NCBI RefSeq assembly: GCF_040744945.1
Contig: NZ_CP160453.1
Location: 992,001 to 1,056,000 of the forward strand
Direction of reading: 5' to 3'
From: Saccharothrix sp. HUAS TT1
Lineage (GTDB): Bacteria > Actinomycetota > Actinomycetes > Mycobacteriales > Pseudonocardiaceae
DNA: 64,000 bases
In this document: positions 30,172 through 39,219 of the stretch, piece after piece
Layout of the letters: each line of letters opens with the position of its first letter
Position numbering within the stretch: the first letter of the stretch is position 1
Position numbers and translations under genes: made by a program
Notes under the pieces: model-generated
The model's input: only the letters and a program-made list of their open reading frames with translations
Told to the model about the DNA's origin: nothing
The model's database searches: none

Positions 30172-30187
30172 AATGGTCCAGACCATT
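30172..30187. promoter_or_regulatory. DasR-responsive element before nagA
   Basis: AATGGTC-CA-GACCATT is a perfect 7-bp inverted repeat with a two-base centre and matches the dre core. It lies immediately upstream of the nagA ribosome site, so DasR bound here would block nagA transcription. Confidence 0.85.
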
Positions 30188-30218
30188 ATGGCCGGAAGTG
30201 GCGGACGCCGTCACGTGT

Positions 30219-30233
30219 GGTTATAAGATAACC
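30219..30233. promoter_or_regulatory. Perfect inverted repeat, candidate operator for the GntR regulator
   Basis: GGTTAT-AAG-ATAACC is a perfect 6-bp inverted repeat in a short A/T-rich island between nagA and the GntR gene. It differs from dre sites, so a second regulator, perhaps the adjacent FadR-type protein itself, may bind it. Confidence 0.5.
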
Positions 30234-30352
30234 GAATAGAGTAATGATGGGTGAATGTTTCGCCGTGCGGCGAGGTCGGCCGCACGGCGCTTCGGCGTGG
30301 CCCATACTTGGCGCCAGACATCCGAGGTCTAGCTGACGAGTCGAGGGCCGCC

Positions 30353-31027
30353 GTGGCAGTTACCGACGACGCCATCCTGCGCGTCAAGGAGATGATCGTC
30401 TCGGGCGAGCTGAAGCCCGGCGACCGGCTGCCCCGCGAGGCGGACCTGGCCGGGCGGCTCGGCCTGTCGCGGAACTCGCTGCGCGAGGCGGTCAAGGCGT
30501 TGTCGCTGGTCCGGGTGCTGGACGTGCGGCAGGGCGACGGCACGTACGTGTCCAGCCTGCGGGCCGACGACCTGCTCGGCGCGCTGTCGTTCGTGCTGGA
30601 CCTGCACCGCGGCGAGGACTCCGTCCTGGAAGTCCTCCAGGTGCGCCGCATCCTCGAACCCGCCGCCGCGGCCATGGCGGCGCAGCGGGTCGGGCCCGAG
30701 GAGGTGGCGGCGCTGCGGGCGCTGTGCGACGCGGCCGAGTCGGCCCGGTCGGTGGAGGAGCTGGTCGAGCACGACCTGGAGTTCCACCGCGCCATCGCGC
30801 AGGGCTCCGGCAACGCCTACCTGGCCCAACTGCTCGACACGCTGGCCGGGCCCACGGTCCGGGTCCGCACCTGGCGCGGCATCACGCAGGGCGGCGCGGT
30901 GGACCGGACCGTCGCCGAGCACCGCGCCATCGTCGACGCCCTGGCCGCCCGCCAGCCCGAACTCGCCCGCTCCTGGTCGACCGTGCACGTCGCGGGCGTC
31001 GAGCAGTGGCTCTCCGACCTGGCCTGA
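30353..31027 (+). CDS. GntR-family regulator, FadR subfamily
   Basis: A 224-residue regulator with an N-terminal winged helix (PREADLAGRLGLSRNSLREAVKAL, about residues 26-49) and an all-helical FCD ligand domain. The FCD metal-binding pattern is visible: Asp/His in EHDLEFHRAI and a further His in AEHRAIVDAL. It ends seven bases from the stop of the convergent fucose operon, and regulators of this class often control adjacent sugar-acid genes, so it probably senses an intermediate of that pathway. GTG 30353 is the start. Confidence 0.87.
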   Translation: MAVTDDAILRVKEMIVSGELKPGDRLPREADLAGRLGLSRNSLREAVKALSLVRVLDVRQGDGTYVSSLRADDLLGALSFVLDLHRGEDSVLEVLQVRRILEPAAAAMAAQRVGPEEVAALRALCDAAESARSVEELVEHDLEFHRAIAQGSGNAYLAQLLDTLAGPTVRVRTWRGITQGGAVDRTVAEHRAIVDALAARQPELARSWSTVHVAGVEQWLSDLA

Positions 31028-31033
31028 CCGGCG

Positions 31034-31879
31034 TCAGGCCGAACGGCCCAGCCCGTACACCCGGCTCGCCGTGCCGGCGAAGATCGCCGCGCGCTCCGAC
31101 CCGGACAACGACTCCGTGAGCGCCGAGGCCGCCGACAGCACCTCGGCGTGCGACGCGGCGAGCAGGCACACCGGCCAGTCCGACCCGAACATCAGCCGCT
31201 CCGGCCCGAACGCCTCCAGCACCACCTCGAAGCACGGCCGCAGGTCGGCCACCGCCCACTCGCGCCAGTCCGCCTCCGTGACCAGCCCGGACACCTTGCA
31301 CGTGACGTTCTCGCACGCCGCCAGCGCCCGCACGTCCGCCGCCCACGCGCCCAGGTCCCCCGACCGGATCGGCGGCTTGGAGCAGTGGTCCAGCACGAAC
31401 GGCACGTCCGGCAGCGCCGCGGCGGTGCGCGTGGCGGCGGGCAGCTGGTGCGGCGCCGTCAGCAGGTCGTACACCAGCCCCGCCCGCCCGACGGCCGCCA
31501 GCCCGCGCCGGACGTCCGCGCGGCACAACCACTCCGGGTCCGGCTCCGCCTGCACCACGTGCCGGATGCCGCGCAGCCACTCGCCGCCCGGACCGGCGCG
31601 CAACCCCGCCAGCGCGTCACCGACCGCGCCGGACGTCAGGTCCGTCCACCCCACCACCGCGCCCACCAGCGGGTCCGACGCGGCCAGCGCCAGCATCTCC
31701 GGCGTCTCCCCCGCCACCGGCACGGTCTGCACCAGCACCGAACTCGTCACCGACGGGGCCGCCGCCGCCAGGTCGGCCAGCGAGAACGAGCGCCGGATCG
31801 CGCCCATCGGCGGGTCGGTGATCCAGTCCTGGTCCCGCACGGCCAGGTCCCACACGTGGTGGTGCGCGTCGACGATCAT
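31034..31879 (-). CDS. Amidohydrolase, likely L-fucono-1,5-lactonase
   Basis: A 281-residue TIM-barrel amidohydrolase-2 family protein. The DAHHHVWDL motif at the N-terminus, the VLDHCSKPPI region and MFGSDWPVC with its catalytic Asp are intact. Related COG3618 enzymes hydrolyse L-fuconolactone to L-fuconate. Its place as the last gene of a five-gene fucose operon supports that role. The ATG at 31879 overlaps the upstream aldo/keto reductase stop by four bases. Confidence 0.85.
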   Translation of the reverse strand: MIVDAHHHVWDLAVRDQDWITDPPMGAIRRSFSLADLAAAAPSVTSSVLVQTVPVAGETPEMLALAASDPLVGAVVGWTDLTSGAVGDALAGLRAGPGGEWLRGIRHVVQAEPDPEWLCRADVRRGLAAVGRAGLVYDLLTAPHQLPAATRTAAALPDVPFVLDHCSKPPIRSGDLGAWAADVRALAACENVTCKVSGLVTEADWREWAVADLRPCFEVVLEAFGPERLMFGSDWPVCLLAASHAEVLSAASALTESLSGSERAAIFAGTASRVYGLGRSA

Positions 31880-32787
31880 GGAAGCTCCTCCCACAGCGCG
31901 TCCGGCACCGGGGCGGACACCGCCGCCGCATCGGCCCGGACCTCCTCCGCCGTCCGCACGCCCAGCAGCACCGACTCGACGGCCGGGTGCCGGAGCGGGA
32001 ACCGCACCGCCGCCTGCGGCAGCGTCACGCCGTGCCGCGCGCAGACCGCGGCGATCCGCCGGGCCCGCTCCACCAGCTCGGCGGGCGCGGCCCGGTAGTC
32101 GTAGGTGTCGCCGACCTCCGGCCGGGCCAGCAGCCCGGAGTTGAACACCCCGGCCGCCACCACCGGCACGCCCCGCGCCGCGCACAGGTCCAGCAGCGGC
32201 TCCCCCGCCCGGTCCAGCACGGTGTACCGCCCGGCCAGCAGCACCACGTCGACGTCGGTCTCCCGGACGAACCGCGCGGGCAGCTCCCACTGGTTCATCC
32301 CGACCCCGACCGCCCCGACGACCCCCTCCGAGCGCAACGCCGCCAGCGCGGGCACCGCCTCGGCGGACGCCTGCTCCCAGTGGTCGTCCGGGTCGTGCAC
32401 GTACACCACGTCGAACCGGTCCAGCCCCGTCCGGTCCAAAGAGGACTCCAACGACCGCCGCACGCCGTCCGCGCTGAAGTCCCACCGCCGCCGCGCCCAC
32501 GCGGGCACCGCGAACCCGCTCGCCAGGTCGTCGCCGCCGCCGGACCACGGCTCCAGCACCCGGCCGACCTTGGTGGACACCACGAACTCGTCCCGCGGCT
32601 TGGAGGAGAGGAACTCGCCCAACCGCCGCTCGGACAGCCCGAGCCCGTAGTGCGGCGCGGTGTCGAAGTACCGGACCCCGGCGTCCCAGGCGGCCTCCAG
32701 CGCGCCGAGCGCGTCCGCGTCGGACACCTCCGCGTACAGGTTGCCGATCGGTCCGCCGCCGAAACCCCACCGGGACAAGGGGATCAC
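31876..32787 (-). CDS. Aldo/keto reductase, likely L-fucose (D-threo-aldose) 1-dehydrogenase
   Basis: A 303-residue NAD(P)-dependent (beta/alpha)8 reductase. The family's catalytic tetrad is suggested by YFDTAPHYG (Asp, Tyr), VVSTKVG (Lys) and VVYVHDPDD (His). Members next to fucD and a lactonase are D-threo-aldose/L-fucose dehydrogenases that oxidise C1 to give the lactone. It would be the first enzyme of the pathway here. GTG 32787 is the start; 77 bp separate it from the SDR gene. Confidence 0.85.
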   Translation of the reverse strand: MIPLSRWGFGGGPIGNLYAEVSDADALGALEAAWDAGVRYFDTAPHYGLGLSERRLGEFLSSKPRDEFVVSTKVGRVLEPWSGGGDDLASGFAVPAWARRRWDFSADGVRRSLESSLDRTGLDRFDVVYVHDPDDHWEQASAEAVPALAALRSEGVVGAVGVGMNQWELPARFVRETDVDVVLLAGRYTVLDRAGEPLLDLCAARGVPVVAAGVFNSGLLARPEVGDTYDYRAAPAELVERARRIAAVCARHGVTLPQAAVRFPLRHPAVESVLLGVRTAEEVRADAAAVSAPVPDALWEELP

Positions 32788-32864
32788 TGCTGCGCCTTCC
32801 CCGTGGCGGCCCGGCCTCCGCCGGCGCCACGATGATCACCGCGCCGTGCGGCGCGTTGGTGCGG

Positions 32865-33614
32865 CTAGGGTTTCGGGCGCAGCCGCAGCCCGTGCATGCC
32901 GCCGTCGACCGCGAGGACGGTCCCGGTGGTGGAGCCGGAGAGCGGACCGGCCAGGTAGGCGATCGCGCCCGCGACCTCGTCCGCCGAGACCAGCCGCCCG
33001 TGCGGCTGCCTGGCCTCCAGGGCGGCCCGCTCGGCGGCCGGGTCCGGCGCCGAGTCGAGCAGGCGGCCCACCCAGGGGGTGTCCGCCGTGCCGGGGGCCA
33101 CCGCGTTCACGCGGATGCCCTCGCGCACGTGGTCCGCGGCCATGGCCAGCGTCAACGCGTGCACCGCGCCCTTGCTCGCCGAGTACAGCGCGCGCTGCGG
33201 CAGACCGGCCCAGGCCGCGATCGAGCCGGTGTTCACGATCGCCGCCGACGGCGACCGGCGCAGGTGCGGCAGGGCGGCGCGGGCGACCCGGGCCATGCCG
33301 ACCACGTTGACGTCCAGCACCCGCAACCACTCGTCGTCCGGGTTCGCGGCCACGTCGCCCTGCGCGCCGACGCCCGCGTTGTTCACCACCACGTCGAGCC
33401 GGCCGAACCGCTCGACCACCTCGGCGACCGCCGCGCGCACCGACGCGTCGTCGGACACGTCCACCCCGATGCCGTGCAGCGGCGGGTCGACCCGGGGGTT
33501 CAGGTCCAGCGCCACCGCCGTCGCGCCGCGGGCGGCCAGCAGCCGCGCGGTGGCCAGGCCGATGCCCGACGCGCCGCCGGTCACCACCGCGACCAACCCC
33601 TCGAACTCGCTCAC
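32865..33614 (-). CDS. Short-chain dehydrogenase, likely 2-keto-3-deoxy-L-fuconate dehydrogenase
   Basis: A 249-residue classical SDR. The cofactor motif [16 protein letters not shown], the catalytic Ser in NTGSIA and YSASKGA are all present, with VDGGM near the C-terminus. In the fucose route this enzyme oxidises 2-keto-3-deoxy-L-fuconate to the 2,4-diketo acid. The role follows from operon position; the SDR family itself is broad. GTG 33614 overlaps the fucD stop by four bases. Confidence 0.83.
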   Translation of the reverse strand: MSEFEGLVAVVTGGASGIGLATARLLAARGATAVALDLNPRVDPPLHGIGVDVSDDASVRAAVAEVVERFGRLDVVVNNAGVGAQGDVAANPDDEWLRVLDVNVVGMARVARAALPHLRRSPSAAIVNTGSIAAWAGLPQRALYSASKGAVHALTLAMAADHVREGIRVNAVAPGTADTPWVGRLLDSAPDPAAERAALEARQPHGRLVSADEVAGAIAYLAGPLSGSTTGTVLAVDGGMHGLRLRPKP

Positions 33615-34942
33615 CGCGCCTCCAGTTCCGTCCACACCGGACCGTCCGGGTAGCTGTACGCCACCAGCGACTCGTCCTTGAGCCGCGCGGAGAACCCGGG
33701 CTCGGTGGGCGCCGCGTACCGGCCGCCCCGCACCACGGCCGGGTCGGTGAAGTGCTCGTGCAGGTGGTCCACCCACTCGATCACGCGGCCCTCCAGCGAC
33801 CCGGACACCGCCACGTAGTCGAACATCGCCAGGTGCCGCACCAGCTCGCACAGGCCGACGCCACCCGCGTGCGGGCACACCGGGACGCCGAACTTGGCCG
33901 CCAGCAACAGGATCGCCACGTTCTCGTTGACCCCGCCGACCCGGCACGCGTCGAGCTGCACCACGTCCACCGCGCCCGCCTGCAGCAGCTGCTTGAACAC
34001 CACCCGGTTCGGCACGTGCTCGCCGGTGGCGACCTTGACCGGGCTCACCGCCCTGGCGATCGCGCCGTGCCCGAGCACGTCGTCCGGCGACGTCGGCTCC
34101 TCCACCCAGTACGGGTCGAACGGCGCCAGCTCGCGCACCCACGCGATGGCCGTGCCGACGTCCCACCGCTGGTTGGCGTCCACCGCGATGCGCACGCCGT
34201 CGCCGACGACCTCGCGGGCCAGCTTCACCCGGCGCACGTCGTCGTCCAGGCTCGCGCCGACCTTCAGCTTGATCATGTCGAAGCCGTCGGCCAGCGCCTG
34301 CCCGGCCAGGCCCGCCAGCTTGTCGTCGGGGTAGCCGAGCCAGCCCGGCGACGTCGTGTAGGCCGGGTAGCCGTCCCGGACCAGGGCGGCGGCGCGCTCG
34401 GCGCGCCCCGGCTCGGCGCGGCGCAGGATCGCCAGCGCCTCGTCCGGCGTGAGCGCGTCGGACAGGTACCGGAAGTCGACCAGGCCGACGACCTCCTCCG
34501 GCGTCATCCCGGACAGGAACCGCCACAGCGGCAGCCCCGCCCGCCTGGCCGCCAGGTCCCACGCGGCGTTGACCACCGCGCCCAGCGCCATGTGCGCGAC
34601 GCCCTTCTCCGGGCCCAGCCAGCGCAGCTGCGAGTCGCCGACCAGCTCCGCGGACAGCGCGGCCAGGTCGGCGGCGGTCTCCGGGACCGGCCGGCCGACG
34701 ACGTGGTGGGCCAGCGACCGGATCGCGGCGGCCTGCACGTCGTTGCCGCGCCCGATGGTGAACGCCAGCCCGTACCCGTCCGGACCGGCCGAGGTGCGCA
34801 GCACGACGTAGGCGGCGGAGTAGTCCGGGTCGGGGTTCATCGCGTCCGAGCCGTCCAGCTCGCGCGAGGTCGGGAACCGGACGTCCAGCACGTCCAGGGC
34901 CACGATCCGCCCTCCCCCGGCGCGGTCCGCGCCGGCGGTCAT
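33611..34942 (-). CDS. fucD: L-fuconate dehydratase (enolase superfamily)
   Basis: A 443-residue mandelate-racemase-type dehydratase. The [11 protein letters not shown] segment carries the KxK base lysine, the metal ligands lie in [16 protein letters not shown] and ATGEHV, and [16 protein letters not shown] is typical of fuconate dehydratases. It turns L-fuconate into 2-keto-3-deoxy-L-fuconate. The ATG at 34942 overlaps the upstream stop; a GTG directly before it (34945) is also possible. Length agrees with the known family (about 440). Confidence 0.92.
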   Translation of the reverse strand: MTAGADRAGGGRIVALDVLDVRFPTSRELDGSDAMNPDPDYSAAYVVLRTSAGPDGYGLAFTIGRGNDVQAAAIRSLAHHVVGRPVPETAADLAALSAELVGDSQLRWLGPEKGVAHMALGAVVNAAWDLAARRAGLPLWRFLSGMTPEEVVGLVDFRYLSDALTPDEALAILRRAEPGRAERAAALVRDGYPAYTTSPGWLGYPDDKLAGLAGQALADGFDMIKLKVGASLDDDVRRVKLAREVVGDGVRIAVDANQRWDVGTAIAWVRELAPFDPYWVEEPTSPDDVLGHGAIARAVSPVKVATGEHVPNRVVFKQLLQAGAVDVVQLDACRVGGVNENVAILLLAAKFGVPVCPHAGGVGLCELVRHLAMFDYVAVSGSLEGRVIEWVDHLHEHFTDPAVVRGGRYAAPTEPGFSARLKDESLVAYSYPDGPVWTELEAR

Positions 34943-35796
34943 CACGCCTGCCCGAACGTCTGGCGCTGCCTGCCGAGCCCTTCGACCTCCAGCTCCACCA
35001 CGTCACCGGCCCGCAGGTACGGCTTCGGCTCCGGTTGGCCGAGCGCGACGCCGGCCGGCGTGCCGGTGTTGATGACGTCCCCCGGTCGGAGGACGAGGAA
35101 CCAGCTCAGGTAGCGGACCAGCTCGGCCACCGGAAAGATCATGTTCTTGGTCGAGGAGTCCTGGCGCAGCACGCCGTTGACCCACAGCCGCGCGCTCAGC
35201 GCCTGCGGGTCCTCGACCTCGTCGGCGGGCACGAGGAAGGGGCCGAGCGGGTTGAACGTCTCGCAGTTCTTGCCCTTGTCCCACTGCCCGCCGCGGTCGA
35301 GCTGGAACTCGCGCTCGCTGACGTCGTGGGACACCGCGTACCCGGCGACGCAGGTCAGGGCCTCCTCGGTCGACTCCAGGTACCTGGCCTCGCGGCCGAT
35401 GACGACGGCCAGCTCGACCTCCCAGTCGGTCCTGGTCGACCGGCGCGGCACCAGCACCTCGTCGTTCGGGCCGACGATCGTGTCGGCGGCCTTGAGGAAC
35501 ACCACCGGCTCGGCCGGCAGCGGGGCGCCGACCTCCGCCGCGTGGTCGCGGTAGTTGAGGCCGATGCAGACGATCTTGCCGACGTCCGCGACCGGGGGTC
35601 CGACGCGCTCGCCGTCGTCCACGATCGGGTGGAGTTCTCCGGCGGCGAGGGCGGCCCTGGCGCGGGCGATGCCGTCGGCGGCCAGGAACGCCCCGGTCAC
35701 GTCGTCGGTCACCGGGGTCAGGTCGTACGTGACGCCGTCGTCGGCACGGACGGCGGGTCGTTCCGAACCCGACGGTCCCAGGCGCAGCAACTGCAC
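34942..35796 (-). CDS. Fumarylacetoacetate-hydrolase family protein, likely 2,4-diketo-3-deoxy-L-fuconate hydrolase
   Basis: A 284-residue FAH-family hydrolase. Metal ligands and signature segments are in [21 protein letters not shown] and [15 protein letters not shown], with [12 protein letters not shown] near the end. Similar enzymes split 2,4-diketo-3-deoxy-L-fuconate into pyruvate and lactate, which would finish the pathway encoded downstream. GTG 35796 is the start, with GAGGAGGA upstream. It is the first gene of the operon. Confidence 0.85.
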   Translation of the reverse strand: MQLLRLGPSGSERPAVRADDGVTYDLTPVTDDVTGAFLAADGIARARAALAAGELHPIVDDGERVGPPVADVGKIVCIGLNYRDHAAEVGAPLPAEPVVFLKAADTIVGPNDEVLVPRRSTRTDWEVELAVVIGREARYLESTEEALTCVAGYAVSHDVSEREFQLDRGGQWDKGKNCETFNPLGPFLVPADEVEDPQALSARLWVNGVLRQDSSTKNMIFPVAELVRYLSWFLVLRPGDVINTGTPAGVALGQPEPKPYLRAGDVVELEVEGLGRQRQTFGQA

Positions 35797-35832
35797 GGCA
35801 GGTCCTCCTCAGCAACCGGTCGACAGATCGGA

Positions 35833-35861
35833 TGTATAGCGCTCCGACCAGGGCCCGTCTA
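35833..35861 (-). promoter_or_regulatory. Candidate promoter of the fucose operon
   Basis: On the minus strand TAGACG (35861-35856) and TATACA (35838-35833) are 17 bp apart, 37 bp before the first start codon. ATCGGAT and two TCCGAT copies (35827, 35869, 35881) flank it and could be regulator half-sites. Confidence 0.5.
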
Positions 35862-35910
35862 GAGGTTGTCCGATTATTGATCCGATGAATTCCGGTCACG
35901 AAGGGTTGCG

Positions 35911-38900
35911 ATGACATTCCACCGCGCGGTGTGGGCGCCTGCCGCCGCACTGCTCGCCTCGCTGCTGGTCGGCGCTCCGGCGTCCGCCGGCCCCGATGTC
36001 GGCCCCGGCGCCGGCCCTGAGGCCGAACCGCTGCCCCCGGTGTCGGCCGACCACGTGCGCGGCGGGTCGTCCGAACGGGCCGGGTCGGCGCTCGACCGGG
36101 CCACCGGGCCGGTCACCGCGTTCGTCGAGCTGACCGGCACCCCGGCCGCGCGGGCGTACGGCGACGAGAAGGCCCGGGGCGGCGACCCGGCCGGCGCGGC
36201 GCGCGAGGCCCGGCGGCACGTCGACGCGCAGGTCGACCGGGTGCTGGAAGCGTTGCGGCACAAGGGCTCCGCCACCCGCGAGGTCGCCACCACCCGCAAC
36301 GCGGTGCCCGGCGTAGTCGTCACCGCCGACGCCGCGAGCCTGCGCGGGCTGGCCGCGCTGCCTGAGGTCCGGGCCGTGCGGCGGACCGTGCCCAAGACCG
36401 TGCGCAACGCGGGCGCGGTGGAGCTGACCCGCGCCGCGCAGGTGTGGCGGGACACCGGCCGGCACGGCGAGGGCCTGCGCATCGGCATCGTGGACACCGG
36501 CATCGACTACACGCACGCCGACTTCGGCGGCCCCGGCACCACCGCCGCCCACGAGGCCGTCGACCGCACCGCGCCGTGGACCCCGAACGCGAAGGTCGTC
36601 GGCGGCCACGACTTCGCGGGCGACGACTACGACGCGATGACCCCGGAGCTGGCCGTCCCCGCGCCCGACCCGAACCCGCTGGACTGCCACGGCCACGGTA
36701 CGCACGTCGCCGGCACCGCCGCCGGGTACGGCGAGGACGCCGACGGAACCACGTTCACCGGCGACTACCGGGCGCTGACGCCCGAGGCGGTGGCCGGGAT
36801 GCGGATCGGCCCCGGCGTGGCGCCGAAGGCGTCGCTGTACGCGTTGAAGGTCTTCGGCTGCACGGGCGCCACCGAACTCGTCGGGCCGGCGCTGGACTGG
36901 TCGCTCGACCCGGACGGCGACGGCGACTTCGGCGACCACCTCGACGTGGTGAACCTGTCGCTGGGCACCGACTTCGGCGCCCAGGACGACCCCGACAGCC
37001 TGTTCGTCCGCAAGGTCGTGGAGCACGGCGTGGTGGTGGTCGCGTCGGCGGGCAACGGCGGCGACTTCTACGACGTCGGCGTCTCGCCCGCGAACACGCC
37101 CGAGGCGTTGGCGGTGGCGAACACCCGCGACGCGCACGTGGTGCTCGACGGCGTCGAGGTGGCCGGGACGCGGCGGGCCGGCCAGTACGGCAAGGACTAC
37201 ACCGGCTACGACTCGCTGGACCTGGAACTGCCCGTCGCGCCGGTGTCCGACCAAACCAACCTGGACGGGTGCGCGCCCATCACCGAGGACCTGACCGGCC
37301 GGTTCGCCTGGCTGGAGTGGGACGAGGACGACGCGACGCGGGCGTGCGGCTCGGCCGTGCGGACCGACAACGCCGAGGCGGCCGGCGCGGAGGGCGTGCT
37401 GCTCACCACCACCGCCGACAACTTCAAGGCGGCCATCGCGGGCAACGCGGGCATCCCGGCGTTCCAGTTCACCAGGGCTGCCACCGAGGCGCTGCGGCCC
37501 GCGCTGGCCGACGGGACGCTGGAGGTGCGGATGCTCGGCTCGCTGCGCAACGCCGTGCCGAACACGACGCCCGCGCTGGCCGACACGCTGACGCCGTCGT
37601 CGGCGCGGGGCGCGCGCGGGGCGACGGCGGCCAAGCCGGACGTGGCCGCGCCCGGCGACACGATCACGTCCGCCGCGTCCGGCAGCGGTGACGGTTCGGT
37701 CAGCATGGGTGGCACGTCGATGGCCGCGCCGCACGTGGCGGGCATCGCCGCGCTGGTCCGCGAGGCGCACCCGGAGTGGACGGTCGAGGAGGTCAAGGCC
37801 GCGATCATGAACACCGCGCGCGGCGACGTGACCGACGGCGACGACCACACCACCGGGACGCCCGAGGCGCCCATGCGGGTCGGCGCGGGCCGGGTCGACG
37901 CCCTGGACGCGGTGCACGTCGACCTGCTGGCCATGGTGCGGGACGAGCGGGGCGCGGTCGGCGTGTCGTTCGGACCCGTCGGCGCGGCGGCCCCGATGTC
38001 GGTGGCGAAGACGGTCGAGGTGGTGAACAAGTCGTCCCGGCCGCGCCTGGTGTCGGTGTCCTACGAAGCCGCGACGACCGTGCCCGGCGCGCGGTTCGAC
38101 GTGTGGCCGACGACGCTCGTCGTGCCGCCCGGCGGGTCCGGGACCACGCGGGTGACGCTGTCGGTCGAGCCCGACGAGCTGCGCAAGGTGGCCGACCCGA
38201 CGGTGGCGAAGGAGCAGGCGGGCGTGGCCAGGCAGTTCCTGGCCGAGGCGTCCGGCCGGCTGCTCGTGCGGTCCGGCGACACCGTGCTGCGGGTGCCGGT
38301 GTACGCCGCGCCGGAGCCGGTCGCCGACGTGGAGGCGGTCGACCTCGGCGCGGGGGCGCTGGAGCTGCGGGGGCGCGGGCTGGACCAGGGCGAGGGCGAC
38401 GAGGCGTACCGGTCGCTGCTGAGCGCGTTCGAGCTGCACGGGTCCAGCCCGCGGCTGCCGGACTGCGGGGGCGAGGTGCTGGTCGACTGCGCGGTGAACG
38501 AGTCGGCGCGCGGCGGCGACCTGCGGCACGTCGGGGCGGCGGCGGCCGACGGGGTGCTGTCGTTCGGCGTGGTGACCTGGCACGACTGGGTGACGCTCGG
38601 GGTGGCGAACAGCCCCGGGATCAGGATCGACACCACCGGCGACGGCGTGGCCGACTACGCCGTGGACGCGGTCAAGCCGACCACGTCCGACGTCGTGACG
38701 GCCGACGTGTGGCTGGCGCGGACCGTGCGGGTGGCCGACGGGGTGGTGGTGGACGAGCAGCCGCTCAACGGCCGGTACGGCGACGTGGACACCAACGTGA
38801 TGGACACCGACGTGGTGGTGCTGCCGGTGACGCTGGCGGCGTTGGGCATCGACCCGGCGGCGACGAGCGCGCGGCTGGCGTACACCGCCGTGGTGACCGG

Positions 38901-39150
38901 GCAGTACACCCCGCCCGGCGTGCTGGACGGGCTGGTGGACCGGATCGACGCGCCGATGTCGTTCGACCCGCTGCGGCCGGGGCTCGCGGTGGAGGGCTCG
39001 GTGTCGTTCGTCGCGGCGCCGGGCGCGGTGCTGCGCGTGCGGCGTGACGCCGGGGCGTCGGCGTCGGACGGCGCGGACAGCCTGCTCCTGCTGCACCACC
39101 ACAACGCGTCGGGCGACCGGGCGCAGGTGATCGCACCGAGCGCACCGTGA
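35911..39150 (+). CDS. Secreted S8 subtilisin-like protease with PA insert
   Basis: A 1079-residue extracellular protease. It has a signal peptide (cleaved near residue 26, ASAGP), an inhibitor-I9-like propeptide (about 65-175) and a subtilase domain with the full triad: D195 in VDTGID, H262 in HGHGTHVAG and S603 in GTSMAAPHVAG. A protease-associated domain is inserted between the His and Ser regions (about 430-540). The C-terminal 400 residues are beta-rich, of the Fn3-like type. ATG 35911 is the start. Confidence 0.93.
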   Translation: MTFHRAVWAPAAALLASLLVGAPASAGPDVGPGAGPEAEPLPPVSADHVRGGSSERAGSALDRATGPVTAFVELTGTPAARAYGDEKARGGDPAGAAREARRHVDAQVDRVLEALRHKGSATREVATTRNAVPGVVVTADAASLRGLAALPEVRAVRRTVPKTVRNAGAVELTRAAQVWRDTGRHGEGLRIGIVDTGIDYTHADFGGPGTTAAHEAVDRTAPWTPNAKVVGGHDFAGDDYDAMTPELAVPAPDPNPLDCHGHGTHVAGTAAGYGEDADGTTFTGDYRALTPEAVAGMRIGPGVAPKASLYALKVFGCTGATELVGPALDWSLDPDGDGDFGDHLDVVNLSLGTDFGAQDDPDSLFVRKVVEHGVVVVASAGNGGDFYDVGVSPANTPEALAVANTRDAHVVLDGVEVAGTRRAGQYGKDYTGYDSLDLELPVAPVSDQTNLDGCAPITEDLTGRFAWLEWDEDDATRACGSAVRTDNAEAAGAEGVLLTTTADNFKAAIAGNAGIPAFQFTRAATEALRPALADGTLEVRMLGSLRNAVPNTTPALADTLTPSSARGARGATAAKPDVAAPGDTITSAASGSGDGSVSMGGTSMAAPHVAGIAALVREAHPEWTVEEVKAAIMNTARGDVTDGDDHTTGTPEAPMRVGAGRVDALDAVHVDLLAMVRDERGAVGVSFGPVGAAAPMSVAKTVEVVNKSSRPRLVSVSYEAATTVPGARFDVWPTTLVVPPGGSGTTRVTLSVEPDELRKVADPTVAKEQAGVARQFLAEASGRLLVRSGDTVLRVPVYAAPEPVADVEAVDLGAGALELRGRGLDQGEGDEAYRSLLSAFELHGSSPRLPDCGGEVLVDCAVNESARGGDLRHVGAAAADGVLSFGVVTWHDWVTLGVANSPGIRIDTTGDGVADYAVDAVKPTTSDVVTADVWLARTVRVADGVVVDEQPLNGRYGDVDTNVMDTDVVVLPVTLAALGIDPAATSARLAYTAVVTGQYTPPGVLDGLVDRIDAPMSFDPLRPGLAVEGSVSFVAAPGAVLRVRRDAGASASDGADSLLLLHHHNASGDRAQVIAPSAP

Positions 39151-39219
39151 CGCGGACGGGGTCCGGCACAACCCGGTTGGGTGTGCCGGCCCCGGTGCGC
39201 GCTGGGCATACTCGGGCGA

